Below are positions 17,599 to 24,347 of a stretch of 64,000 nucleotides of DNA, one piece after another. How positions within the stretch are numbered: the first letter of the stretch is position 1; every line of letters begins with the position of its first letter. Location: positions 124,001-188,000 of the forward strand of contig NZ_KZ319287.1 in the NCBI RefSeq assembly GCF_002744755.1, read 5' to 3'. The DNA is from Leeuwenhoekiella nanhaiensis (GTDB taxonomy: Bacteria; Bacteroidota; Bacteroidia; Flavobacteriales; Flavobacteriaceae). The translations under genes were made by a program, and so were the position numbers. The notes beneath the pieces were generated by a model that had not been told where the DNA came from, searched no databases, and saw only the letters and a list, made by a program, of their open reading frames with translations.

Positions 17599-18546
17599 AT
17601 GAAAGCATCCCTTACGCAGTTACTCCCTATTCAGCATCCCATTATTATGGCGCCTATGTTTCTCGTGTCAAACGTGGCTATGGTTAAAGCTGCTATGCAG
17701 GCCGGGATCGCAGGCTGTATCCCGGCGCTCAACTACCGTACTTTACCTGAATTACGGGAAGCAATTAGCGAACTTAAAGCCGCAAAAGCAGATGGGGAAG
17801 CCTTTGGCTTTAATCTCATTGTCAATAAATCAAACACCAAATACCCCGATCAGTTGGCAGTTTGCTGCGAACTGGGTTGTGATTTCATCATCACTTCCCT
17901 GGGTAATCCCAAACAGGTAATTGAAGAAGCGCATAAAAAAGGAATTCTGGTGTTTTGCGATGTGGTCAATCTTGAGCAGGCCAAAAAGGTAGAAAGCTTG
18001 GGCTGCGATGCCATTATAGCCGTAAACAACGAAGCCGGCGGCCATCGTGGAGACATTTCGCCCCAAAAACTAATCGAAAGCCTCAATGCAGCGGTAACGA
18101 TTCCTGTGATTTCTGCAGGCGGGGTAGGAACCCGTGCAGACCTGGAAGAAAAAATGAGCTATGGAGCAGCCGGGGTCAGCATCGGGAGTCCGTTTATTGC
18201 ATCAGAAGAAGCGGGGGTTTCGCAGGATTACAAGCAGGCCTGTGTAGATTATGGGGAACAGGATATTGTGATGACCCAAAAGATCAGCGGTACACCCTGT
18301 ACGGTGATCAATACGCCTTATGTGCAGAAAATAGGCACCGAGCAAACCTGGATAGAAAAGCTGCTCAATAAAAACAAATGGCTCAAAAAGTATGTAAAAA
18401 TGCTTCGCTTTTTAAAAGGAACCAACATGGTAACCAAAGCCGCCACCGAAGCCACCTACAAAACAGTCTGGGTCGCCGGTCCCACTATTGAACATACCAA
18501 AGCCATTGAACAGGTAGCAAAAATCATTGCGCGCTTTACTAAATAA
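17599..18546 (+). CDS. Nitronate monooxygenase-type FMN oxidoreductase
   Basis: 315 aa from the ATG at 17599 (a TTG six bases earlier is in frame). TIM-barrel flavoprotein of the 2-nitropropane dioxygenase/nitronate monooxygenase family: PIIMAPMFLVS at the start, FGFNLIVN, ITSLGNP, NNEAGGHRG with the HRG loop, and ISAGGVGTR plus GAAGVSIGSPF for phosphate binding of FMN. Related proteins include enoyl-ACP reductase FabK-like enzymes, so the substrate is uncertain. It lies just before a 46-codon small gene. Confidence 0.88.
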   Translation: MKASLTQLLPIQHPIIMAPMFLVSNVAMVKAAMQAGIAGCIPALNYRTLPELREAISELKAAKADGEAFGFNLIVNKSNTKYPDQLAVCCELGCDFIITSLGNPKQVIEEAHKKGILVFCDVVNLEQAKKVESLGCDAIIAVNNEAGGHRGDISPQKLIESLNAAVTIPVISAGGVGTRADLEEKMSYGAAGVSIGSPFIASEEAGVSQDYKQACVDYGEQDIVMTQKISGTPCTVINTPYVQKIGTEQTWIEKLLNKNKWLKKYVKMLRFLKGTNMVTKAATEATYKTVWVAGPTIEHTKAIEQVAKIIARFTK

Positions 18547-18555
18547 TAGCAAACT

Positions 18556-18696
18556 ATGAAAGCAAACGACTTAACTCCTAATGAACCTGAACCATCTGAA
18601 AGCTATAAAGCGATGATGGATGAGATGTTGTTGAAACATAAGGAAGGCAAATTGGAGTATACACCGATAGAAGAGGTTTTAAAGAAATATTCCTAA
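18556..18696 (+). CDS. Small acidic protein, antitoxin-like
   Basis: A 46-codon frame starting 9 bases after the oxidoreductase stop. The sequence is highly charged; its second half, KHKEGKLEYTPIEEVLKKYS, looks like the C-terminal toxin-binding tail of Phd/RelB-type antitoxins. No toxin frame follows; only a hairpin and a repeat. It is either an orphan antitoxin, the remnant of a toxin-antitoxin pair, or an unrelated small protein. Confidence 0.5.
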   Translation: MKANDLTPNEPEPSESYKAMMDEMLLKHKEGKLEYTPIEEVLKKYS

Positions 18697-18701
18697 CAAA
18701 A

Positions 18702-18734
18702 AATTCTCACCCGTTTTTAAAACGGGTGAGAATT
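18702..18734 (-). terminator. Hairpin terminator for the minus-strand reductase gene
   Basis: A 16-bp perfect inverted repeat (AATTCTCACCCGTTTT and its complement). On the minus strand it is followed by T6, on the plus strand by no T-run, so it best serves the transcript coming from 19842. Confidence 0.7.
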
Positions 18735-18758
18735 AATTCAAAATCGTAAGATTTTATA

Positions 18759-18787
18759 ATTCCCCCTTCGGGGGTTAGGGGGCTGGG
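18759..18787. repeat. Short G/C-run intergenic repeat
   Basis: CCCCC-TTCG-GGGGG followed by TTAGGGGGCTGGG. It resembles the CCCTTCC/GGAAGGG-type elements at 21421, 22213 and 22885 in this window. Confidence 0.45.
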
Positions 18788-18789
18788 CT

Positions 18790-19842
18790 TTATATTTCGT
18801 CGTAATCAACTGTAAGGGTTGCTGAGGTAGCCAGAGCCTGGCAGGTCAGGATCAGACCTTCTTCAACCTCATCATCGGTAAGGATCTGGTTTTTGCGCAT
18901 TACTGCGGTGCCTTCGGTAATGCGGGCAATACAGCTGCTGCAAATACCTCCCTGGCAGGAGTGCGGTGCATCAATATCCTGCTCTAAAGCTGCGTCAAGA
19001 ATCACCTTATCCTGAGGGATTGTGAATTCAAATTCTTCATCGTCGCAGATGATTTTTACCTGGGTTACTCCGTCAAGGGCTTCAGCGATCTCATCCCCTT
19101 CATCAGAACTGGTAAAGAGTTCAAATTTCACCTTATCGTCTGCAACTCCGTTTTCTTTTAAAACGCCTTTTACACCATTGATCATTTCTTCAGGTCCGCA
19201 GAGGAAAAACTGATCAAAATCGTGCGATTTGAATTTGTTTTTCAGCACAAAATTGACGGTAGCTTTTTCGATTCGGCCAAAATGCGCATCGGTTTCCTGC
19301 TTACGACTGTATATAAATTCGATAAACAAACGCTCGGGGTACTTCAGCTGTAATTCCAGCAATTCTTTGTGGAAAATCGTCTCTTCAACTGCTCTGTTTC
19401 CGTAAGCTAAAACAAACCGACTCTTAGGCTCCTGCTCCAATACGGTTTTAAGGATTGAAAGTACCGGTGTGATTCCGCTTCCGGCAGCAAATGCGGCGTA
19501 ATCCTTCTGATTTTCGGGATTGGTTTCTACGATAAATTTTCCTTCAGGCGGGTGTACTTCAAGCGACTCACCAACCGTAAGTTTATTATTGGCTAAAACG
19601 GAAAAGGTTCCGCCTTCAACCTCTTTTACGGCAACTTTCAACATTCCGCTTTGCGGAGTAGAACACAGCGAATACGCACGGCGCACTTCTTTACCGTCAA
19701 TTTGTGTTTTAAGGGTGATGTACTGGCCGGCTTTAAAGCTGAACTCCTCTTTTAAGTTTTGAGGGACTCCAAAGGTGATGCTCACTGCTTTATCGGTCTC
19801 GCGGGTAATATCCTGTATGGTTAGTGCGTGAAAATCGCTCAT
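18790..19842 (-). CDS. PaaE-like ferredoxin-NADP reductase with C-terminal 2Fe-2S domain
   Basis: 350 aa. The N-terminal FAD domain has RRAYSLCS (the RxYS flavin motif, near residue 54-60) and GGTFS; the NAD(P) domain has AAGSGITPVLSIL and FLCGPEEM. The C-terminal 90 residues are a plant-type ferredoxin: SCQGGICSSC gives Cx4CxxC and LTCQA the fourth ligand. The architecture is that of PaaE, the reductase of phenylacetyl-CoA epoxidase, and of related oxygenase reductases. No paaABCD genes are in the window, so the electron acceptor is open. A TATTTTTG -7 element lies upstream. Confidence 0.9.
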   Translation of the reverse strand: MSDFHALTIQDITRETDKAVSITFGVPQNLKEEFSFKAGQYITLKTQIDGKEVRRAYSLCSTPQSGMLKVAVKEVEGGTFSVLANNKLTVGESLEVHPPEGKFIVETNPENQKDYAAFAAGSGITPVLSILKTVLEQEPKSRFVLAYGNRAVEETIFHKELLELQLKYPERLFIEFIYSRKQETDAHFGRIEKATVNFVLKNKFKSHDFDQFFLCGPEEMINGVKGVLKENGVADDKVKFELFTSSDEGDEIAEALDGVTQVKIICDDEEFEFTIPQDKVILDAALEQDIDAPHSCQGGICSSCIARITEGTAVMRKNQILTDDEVEEGLILTCQALATSATLTVDYDEI

Positions 19843-19859
19843 AGTTCAAAAAATTTGGG

Positions 19860-19867
19860 CAAAAATA
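19860..19867 (-). promoter_or_regulatory. Candidate -7 element for the PaaE-like gene
   Basis: On the minus strand this reads TATTTTTG, an exact TAnnTTTG, 17 bases before the ATG. No good TTG lies at the expected distance upstream. Confidence 0.4.
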
Positions 19868-19950
19868 CGAAGCACAGGCGTTTTGCGCTGTAACAATTCT
19901 ATAATTTTCGCACTAATGCGATGACAATACGTTCAAAAAAAGGCAATACA

Positions 19951-21420
19951 ATGATCAAACACTTTATCAATCTGGAATGGAAGAGCTTTTTTAGATCTGC
20001 AGCTTTTCAAACCAATCTGGTACTCAAAATATTTATGGCCCTCGGGGCGCTGTATTTTATAGGTCTTTTTACACTTGCGGGTGTCGGAGCCTATTTTGGT
20101 CTTGAGGAAGCAGGTTATGAGCCCTTGCAAACGCTTAATAGGTTTATGATTTATTATGTGGTGCTTGATTTGATCGTAAAATATATGCTGCAAAAGATGC
20201 CGGTGGTCAATATTAAACCCCTGCTTTTACTGCCCTTTAATAAGTCTAAGATTGTAGATTTTGCGCTAGGCAAAACCCTGCTTTCGTTTTTCAATATCGT
20301 ACACGCGTTTTTCTTTATTCCATTTAGTGTGGTGTTGCTGGCGCAGGGTTACGATCCGCTGCACGTGATTACCTGGCACCTGGGGATGATGGCGCTTATT
20401 TATGTAAACAACTTCATCAATGTGTTTCTTAACGATGCGATGGCTCTGGTTGTAGGTTTAGGTTCTATTATCCTTGGACTTGGAGCCCTTCAGTATTACG
20501 GAATTTTCGATATCACGCCCTACGTAGCGCCCTTTTTTCAGGGATTGTATGATACGCTATGGATGTTTGCCATCCCGGTAATTGCTGCAATCGCGCTCTA
20601 TAAAGTCGCGCACGGCTATTTTCTGAAGCGTCTGTATCTGGATGCCGGTCTGGCCGTAAAAGCTCAAAAAGCATCAACCGAAAATCTAGATTGGCTGGAT
20701 CGTTTTGGGAAAACCGCAACCTTCTTAAAGAACGACATCAAACTCATTAAGCGCAACAAGCGGTCTAAAACTACTGTGATTATGAGCGTGGTGTTTTTAT
20801 TTTACGGTTTGCTCTTTTTTACCGGTGGTATTGAAAGTTATGACAACCCGTTTATGAAGATTTTTGCCGGAATATTTGTTTCCGGAGGGTTCCTGTTCAG
20901 TTTTGGGCAGTTTGTACCCAGTTGGGACAGCGCGTATTATCCACTGATGATGACTCAAAACATCCGTTATCAGGAATATTTAAAGTCTAAATGGATGCTG
21001 GTGGTGCTGGCAACGGCAGTATCAACCATTTTAGGTCTGGGCTATTTGTATTTTGGTTGGGAAGCTTATGCCGCTGTTTTGGTAGGCGGAATTTACAATA
21101 TGGGCGTAAACGGACACGTCGTACTGCTAGGTGGCGCATACATCAAAACTCCTATTGATTTGACCAGCAACAAAAAGGCTTTTGGTGACAGTTCGGCATT
21201 TAACGTGAAAACCCTGCTGATTACGATCCCTAAACTGGTACTGCCTATAATTTTATACACTATTGGTCATTTCACTCTAGGACCGGTATTTGGTTATGCA
21301 CTGGTCGCTTTGGCCGGTGTCGCGGGCTTTGCGTTCCGTGATTTTATGTTCAGAAAAATCGAATCGGTTTATAAAGCCGAAAAGTATAAAACCATAGCTG
21401 CGTATAAGCAGAAAAACTAA
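19951..21420 (+). CDS. DUF5687 family membrane protein (ABC transporter permease-like)
   Basis: 489 aa from the ATG at 19951; another in-frame ATG at 19921 would add ten polar residues. The beginning, MIKHFINLEWKSFFRS, is what I recall for DUF5687. There are about twelve helices in two halves with a cytoplasmic KRNKRSK segment near the middle. The next gene encodes an ABC ATPase without its own permease, so the two very likely form one transporter, probably an exporter. Substrate unknown. Confidence 0.85.
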   Translation: MIKHFINLEWKSFFRSAAFQTNLVLKIFMALGALYFIGLFTLAGVGAYFGLEEAGYEPLQTLNRFMIYYVVLDLIVKYMLQKMPVVNIKPLLLLPFNKSKIVDFALGKTLLSFFNIVHAFFFIPFSVVLLAQGYDPLHVITWHLGMMALIYVNNFINVFLNDAMALVVGLGSIILGLGALQYYGIFDITPYVAPFFQGLYDTLWMFAIPVIAAIALYKVAHGYFLKRLYLDAGLAVKAQKASTENLDWLDRFGKTATFLKNDIKLIKRNKRSKTTVIMSVVFLFYGLLFFTGGIESYDNPFMKIFAGIFVSGGFLFSFGQFVPSWDSAYYPLMMTQNIRYQEYLKSKWMLVVLATAVSTILGLGYLYFGWEAYAAVLVGGIYNMGVNGHVVLLGGAYIKTPIDLTSNKKAFGDSSAFNVKTLLITIPKLVLPIILYTIGHFTLGPVFGYALVALAGVAGFAFRDFMFRKIESVYKAEKYKTIAAYKQKN

Positions 21421-21455
21421 TATCCCATCCCTAACCCTTCCAACAGGGGAGGGAA
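21421..21455. repeat. Short intergenic repeat (CCCTTCC...GGGAGGG type)
   Basis: ATCCCTAACCCTTCC followed by AACAGGGGAGGGAATT. It sits between the two transporter genes and is related to the copies at 22213 and 22885, in the opposite orientation. Confidence 0.5.
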
Positions 21456-21474
21456 TTATTAAAAACATATAATT

Positions 21475-22188
21475 ATGATTCAGATTCACAACTTATCGAA
21501 GACCTATAGCGGCGTAACTGTTTTAAATATCGAAGAACTTCATATTCCTAAAGGCGAATCTTTTGGCCTTGTGGGGAATAACGGAGCCGGAAAGACCACA
21601 CTGTTTAGCGCGTTACTGGATCTGATTCAGCCTACAACCGGTTATATTCAAAATGGGGAAAGCAAGGTTAATGAAAGCGAAGCCTGGAAATCGCACACGG
21701 CTTCCTTTATTGACGAAAGTTTCCTGATTGGGTATCTTACGGCTGAAGAATATTTTTACTTCATTGGCGAACTGCGGGGGCAAAACAAGGCTGATGTGGA
21801 TGCTTTACTCGCCGGGTTTACTGACTTTTTTAATGACGAAATCCTCGGTAAGCGTAAGTATTTACGCGATTTGTCTAAAGGAAACCAAAAGAAAGTAGGC
21901 ATTGTGGCTACGCTAATTGGTAATCCTGATGTGATTATTTTAGACGAGCCTTTTGCGAATCTCGATCCTACGACCCAGATTCGTTTAAAAGGTATTATTA
22001 AAAAACTGGCAACTGACCGAGACATAACCGTGCTGGTCTCAAGCCACGACCTCATTCATGTAACCGAAGTCTGCGAGCGTATTGTAGTACTCGAAAAAGG
22101 GAAACTGGTAAAAGACATCAAAACTTCTGAGGCAACACTTAAAGAACTGGAGGCGTATTTTAGTAAGGAGGAGCCTTTGGTGAATTAG
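21475..22188 (+). CDS. ABC transporter ATP-binding protein
   Basis: 237 aa, a single nucleotide-binding domain. Walker A GNNGAGKTT at about residues 35-43, a degenerate signature LSKGNQKKV near residue 138, Walker B VIILDEPFANLDP, and the switch histidine in SSHDL. LSKGNQ instead of LSGGQ places it among the exporter-type subfamily that works with large integral membrane partners, here the DUF5687 protein 54 bases upstream. Confidence 0.93.
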   Translation: MIQIHNLSKTYSGVTVLNIEELHIPKGESFGLVGNNGAGKTTLFSALLDLIQPTTGYIQNGESKVNESEAWKSHTASFIDESFLIGYLTAEEYFYFIGELRGQNKADVDALLAGFTDFFNDEILGKRKYLRDLSKGNQKKVGIVATLIGNPDVIILDEPFANLDPTTQIRLKGIIKKLATDRDITVLVSSHDLIHVTEVCERIVVLEKGKLVKDIKTSEATLKELEAYFSKEEPLVN

Positions 22189-22212
22189 TTCTGATATAAT
22201 GCATCAGAAGAC

Positions 22213-22243
22213 TCCCAACCTTTGAAGGAAGGCTTGGGATAAA
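22213..22243. repeat. Short intergenic repeat (CCTTTGAAGGAAGG type)
   Basis: CCAACCTTTGAAGGAAGGCTTGGGAT forms an imperfect hairpin. It lies between the ABC gene and the toxin-antitoxin pair and is nearly repeated at 22885-22918. Confidence 0.55.
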
Positions 22244-22251
22244 TGTTTTAC

Positions 22252-22285
22252 TTGTTATCCTGTAAAAATTTATCGCTAATTTTAC
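22252..22285 (+). promoter_or_regulatory. Promoter with overlapping inverted-repeat operator of the toxin-antitoxin operon
   Basis: TTG at 22252-22254 and TAATTTTA at 22277-22284, 22 bases apart, form a Bacteroidota-like promoter ending 16 bases before the antitoxin ATG. GTAAAAATT (22262-22270) and AATTTTAC (22278-22285) form an inverted repeat across the -7 element, the position expected for autoregulation by the antitoxin. Confidence 0.5.
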
Positions 22286-22300
22286 GGTAAACACTTGCTT

Positions 22301-22540
22301 ATGGACTTACAGGCTGATATTAAATGGATTATACGGGAATTACAGGATGTAAACGACCCTAAGCTTATAGCGATATTTAAGGATCTTCTCAAATCCAGAT
22401 TATCAGATCAAGAGCCTGAGATCACGAAGGAACAAAAAGAGCTATTAGACAGGCGTCTGGAAGACCATTTAGCCAATCCCGATGCAGGAACTGACTGGCA
22501 GGAACTCAAGCAGAGTTTGTTTTCAAAATATGGAATATAA
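22301..22540 (+). CDS. Addiction module antitoxin
   Basis: 79 aa from the ATG at 22301. The early part, DIKWIIRELQDVNDPKLIAIFKDLLKSR (in part), is helical, and the C-terminal half is charged with NPDAGTDWQELKQSL near the end, the pattern of the RelB/ParD-like antitoxins annotated as addiction module components. It would neutralise the downstream toxin and repress the operon. The toxin start overlaps it by 11 bases. Confidence 0.75.
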   Translation: MDLQADIKWIIRELQDVNDPKLIAIFKDLLKSRLSDQEPEITKEQKELLDRRLEDHLANPDAGTDWQELKQSLFSKYGI

Positions 22541-22808
22541 ACTAATCATTAAGCCTGAAGCCGAACAGGATTTGGTTGAGGCTTTCGAATGGTTATATGA
22601 GAATTCTAACGTAGCTCCAGATTTTCTTCAAGAGGTTGATGAATCCTTGCAACGCATACTTCAGAATCCATATAATTTTCAAAAAAAGTACAGGGAGATT
22701 CGTGTTGTTTTCACCACGAGATTTCGATATGGAATACATTACTTAATTGAAGATACCACCATTTTTATATTGGCTTTCTTGCATACTAGTAGGAGACCTC
22801 TTGAATAA
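22530..22808 (+). CDS. RelE/ParE family toxin
   Basis: 92 aa from the ATG at 22530, in overlap with the antitoxin. YKLIIKPEAEQDLVEAFEWL is the usual beginning of RelE/ParE proteins (beta strand, then helix with A-E-x-D); the end has RFRYGIHYLIEDTTIFILAFLHTSRRP, matching the conserved R-Y-x-I-x-Y and final H-x-x-R-x-P. It may cut mRNA on ribosomes (RelE) or poison gyrase (ParE); the sequence does not decide between them. Confidence 0.85.
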   Translation: MEYKLIIKPEAEQDLVEAFEWLYENSNVAPDFLQEVDESLQRILQNPYNFQKKYREIRVVFTTRFRYGIHYLIEDTTIFILAFLHTSRRPLE

Positions 22809-22884
22809 TTTGAAAAATTTATTGGCTCATTTAGGTAATCAAGAGCCTTTAGTTGACTAGTGCCATTAGAATACTGCAGTAGAC

Positions 22885-22918
22885 TACCTTCCTTTGAAGG
22901 AAGGGTTGGGGATGGATG
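22885..22918. repeat. Short intergenic repeat (CCTTTGAAGGAAGG type)
   Basis: CCTTCCTTTGAAGGAAGG is a near-perfect palindrome followed by GTTGGGGATGGATG. It is a close relative of the copy at 22213-22243; the two bracket the toxin-antitoxin pair. Confidence 0.6.
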
Positions 22919-22976
22919 TTTTAAATCGAAGAAAGTGGCTCGCTTAGATATTTTTAAGACTGAAATAATTTTAATT

Positions 22977-24110
22977 TTACTGAAAAATTGAAATACTCCC
23001 CGGATAGTACGGCAATTCCGTTTTACTTAAAACTTCAGAGTCCATCGTTACAAACGCAACACCGTAATGAGGATTATTTGAAGAATCGTAATATCTATAG
23101 CCAATAACAGCGATTTCAAATTTCAGGTGTACTTCATATTGTACTATTTCCAGGTTGTTTGAACTTTCTATCGTATCGAATTGACTCAAAAGTTTATTGC
23201 GGTCAATGAGAAGCGTTTGTTTTGAAGAGAAATCGAAAATTCCTGGTGTATAACCAATATTAGAACGGTAGTCGTGAATGGCAATTTTGTTATTAATAAT
23301 CGGGCTTGGAGTAAAAAACTGCCCTTTTCCTCCACCAATAAGGCGTTCCCCTTCAGAAAGCACCCTATCGTTTACAAAATCGTAAAGTTTATAGCCCGAA
23401 CTTCCGCCCATTAGAATCTTGTTTTGGTCTATACCAAATCCCTCATAAGGATCAACATTTATAGTTCTTACCTTGTTTAAAGAAGACCATTCATAAATAT
23501 CGATAAACCGCGATGGGTTTTGATTTTCCAGTCTTATGTTATAATCGTCATACCCAAAAAACAGATACTTGCCACGCACCACCAGTGTGTTTGATCCCCA
23601 ACCTGATTTATTTTCTCCGGTAAAAGCTTTTTGTATCCGGTTATTAGAATAATCATACGAAATTACAGATTCCTGATTATCCATAAAACAAGTGGTAATT
23701 AATTTATTGCCAACGGGAATAGGATACGGGAAGCTACATTCTGCCAGGGGTATTTTAAGGGAAATTTCCTCCCTCCCTAGAATTTGATTGGTGGCTAAAT
23801 TTTTCCTCCACAGGTTTAAGACATCCCCTTCCTGTAATTGAAAACTTATTGTGTTATCAATTAAACGAGAAGCTGCATTTCGAGGAAATCCCAGTTGCTC
23901 ATTCATAAATACTGGTGTTGAGGCAGAAGCAGCCCCTTTCTCCAGGTCGATTTGAAAACGATTTTTGGTATCTATATTATTTTCAATCTCACTCGCCAAT
24001 ACAGTCACCTTAAACGGAAATCCCGTTTCAGCAATTTGTTCCGTTTCATCAGAATCACTAGAACAAGACAAAGCGACAAGGCTAATGAAGAGTAGTTGTA
24101 ATTTTCGCAT
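22977..24110 (-). CDS. Hypothetical lipoprotein
   Basis: 377 aa. A signal peptide ends in LVALSC, a lipobox with Cys16, followed by SSDSDE, so it is probably an outer-membrane lipoprotein. The rest is beta-rich with repeated Y-D/Y-x-N-x-R and GG/GSSGYKLYDF segments that suggest a beta-propeller, but I recognise no family. Local codon use is AT-richer than the neighbours. The gene stands alone between the toxin-antitoxin pair and sprE. Confidence 0.75.
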   Translation of the reverse strand: MRKLQLLFISLVALSCSSDSDETEQIAETGFPFKVTVLASEIENNIDTKNRFQIDLEKGAASASTPVFMNEQLGFPRNAASRLIDNTISFQLQEGDVLNLWRKNLATNQILGREEISLKIPLAECSFPYPIPVGNKLITTCFMDNQESVISYDYSNNRIQKAFTGENKSGWGSNTLVVRGKYLFFGYDDYNIRLENQNPSRFIDIYEWSSLNKVRTINVDPYEGFGIDQNKILMGGSSGYKLYDFVNDRVLSEGERLIGGGKGQFFTPSPIINNKIAIHDYRSNIGYTPGIFDFSSKQTLLIDRNKLLSQFDTIESSNNLEIVQYEVHLKFEIAVIGYRYYDSSNNPHYGVAFVTMDSEVLSKTELPYYPGSISIFQ

Positions 24111-24303
24111 TAGTAGAAAAAAGTTAAGCGCTCAAATTGAGACATTGATAGAAATGCGTAGGGGAGATTGATAATTTCGTGAAATATAACAATTAGTTTT
24201 TATAATAAATTAGCTAAATGACTGTCTGCTTAAACTAAATGGATTAAGTCATTCTAAATTTTCAGCTTAAAATTATTTTCTCACCATTTAAACCCCTTCA
24301 TAC

Positions 24304-24311
24304 TAATTTTG
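24304..24311 (+). promoter_or_regulatory. Candidate -7 element of the sprE/porW promoter
   Basis: TAATTTTG fits TAnnTTTG exactly, 36 bases before the TTG start. A T-rich tract at 24276-24280 is the best -33 candidate, 23 bases upstream. Confidence 0.45.
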
Positions 24312-24347
24312 CTACTTTGCAGTTATTGCTCTATAATCAATTAAGAT

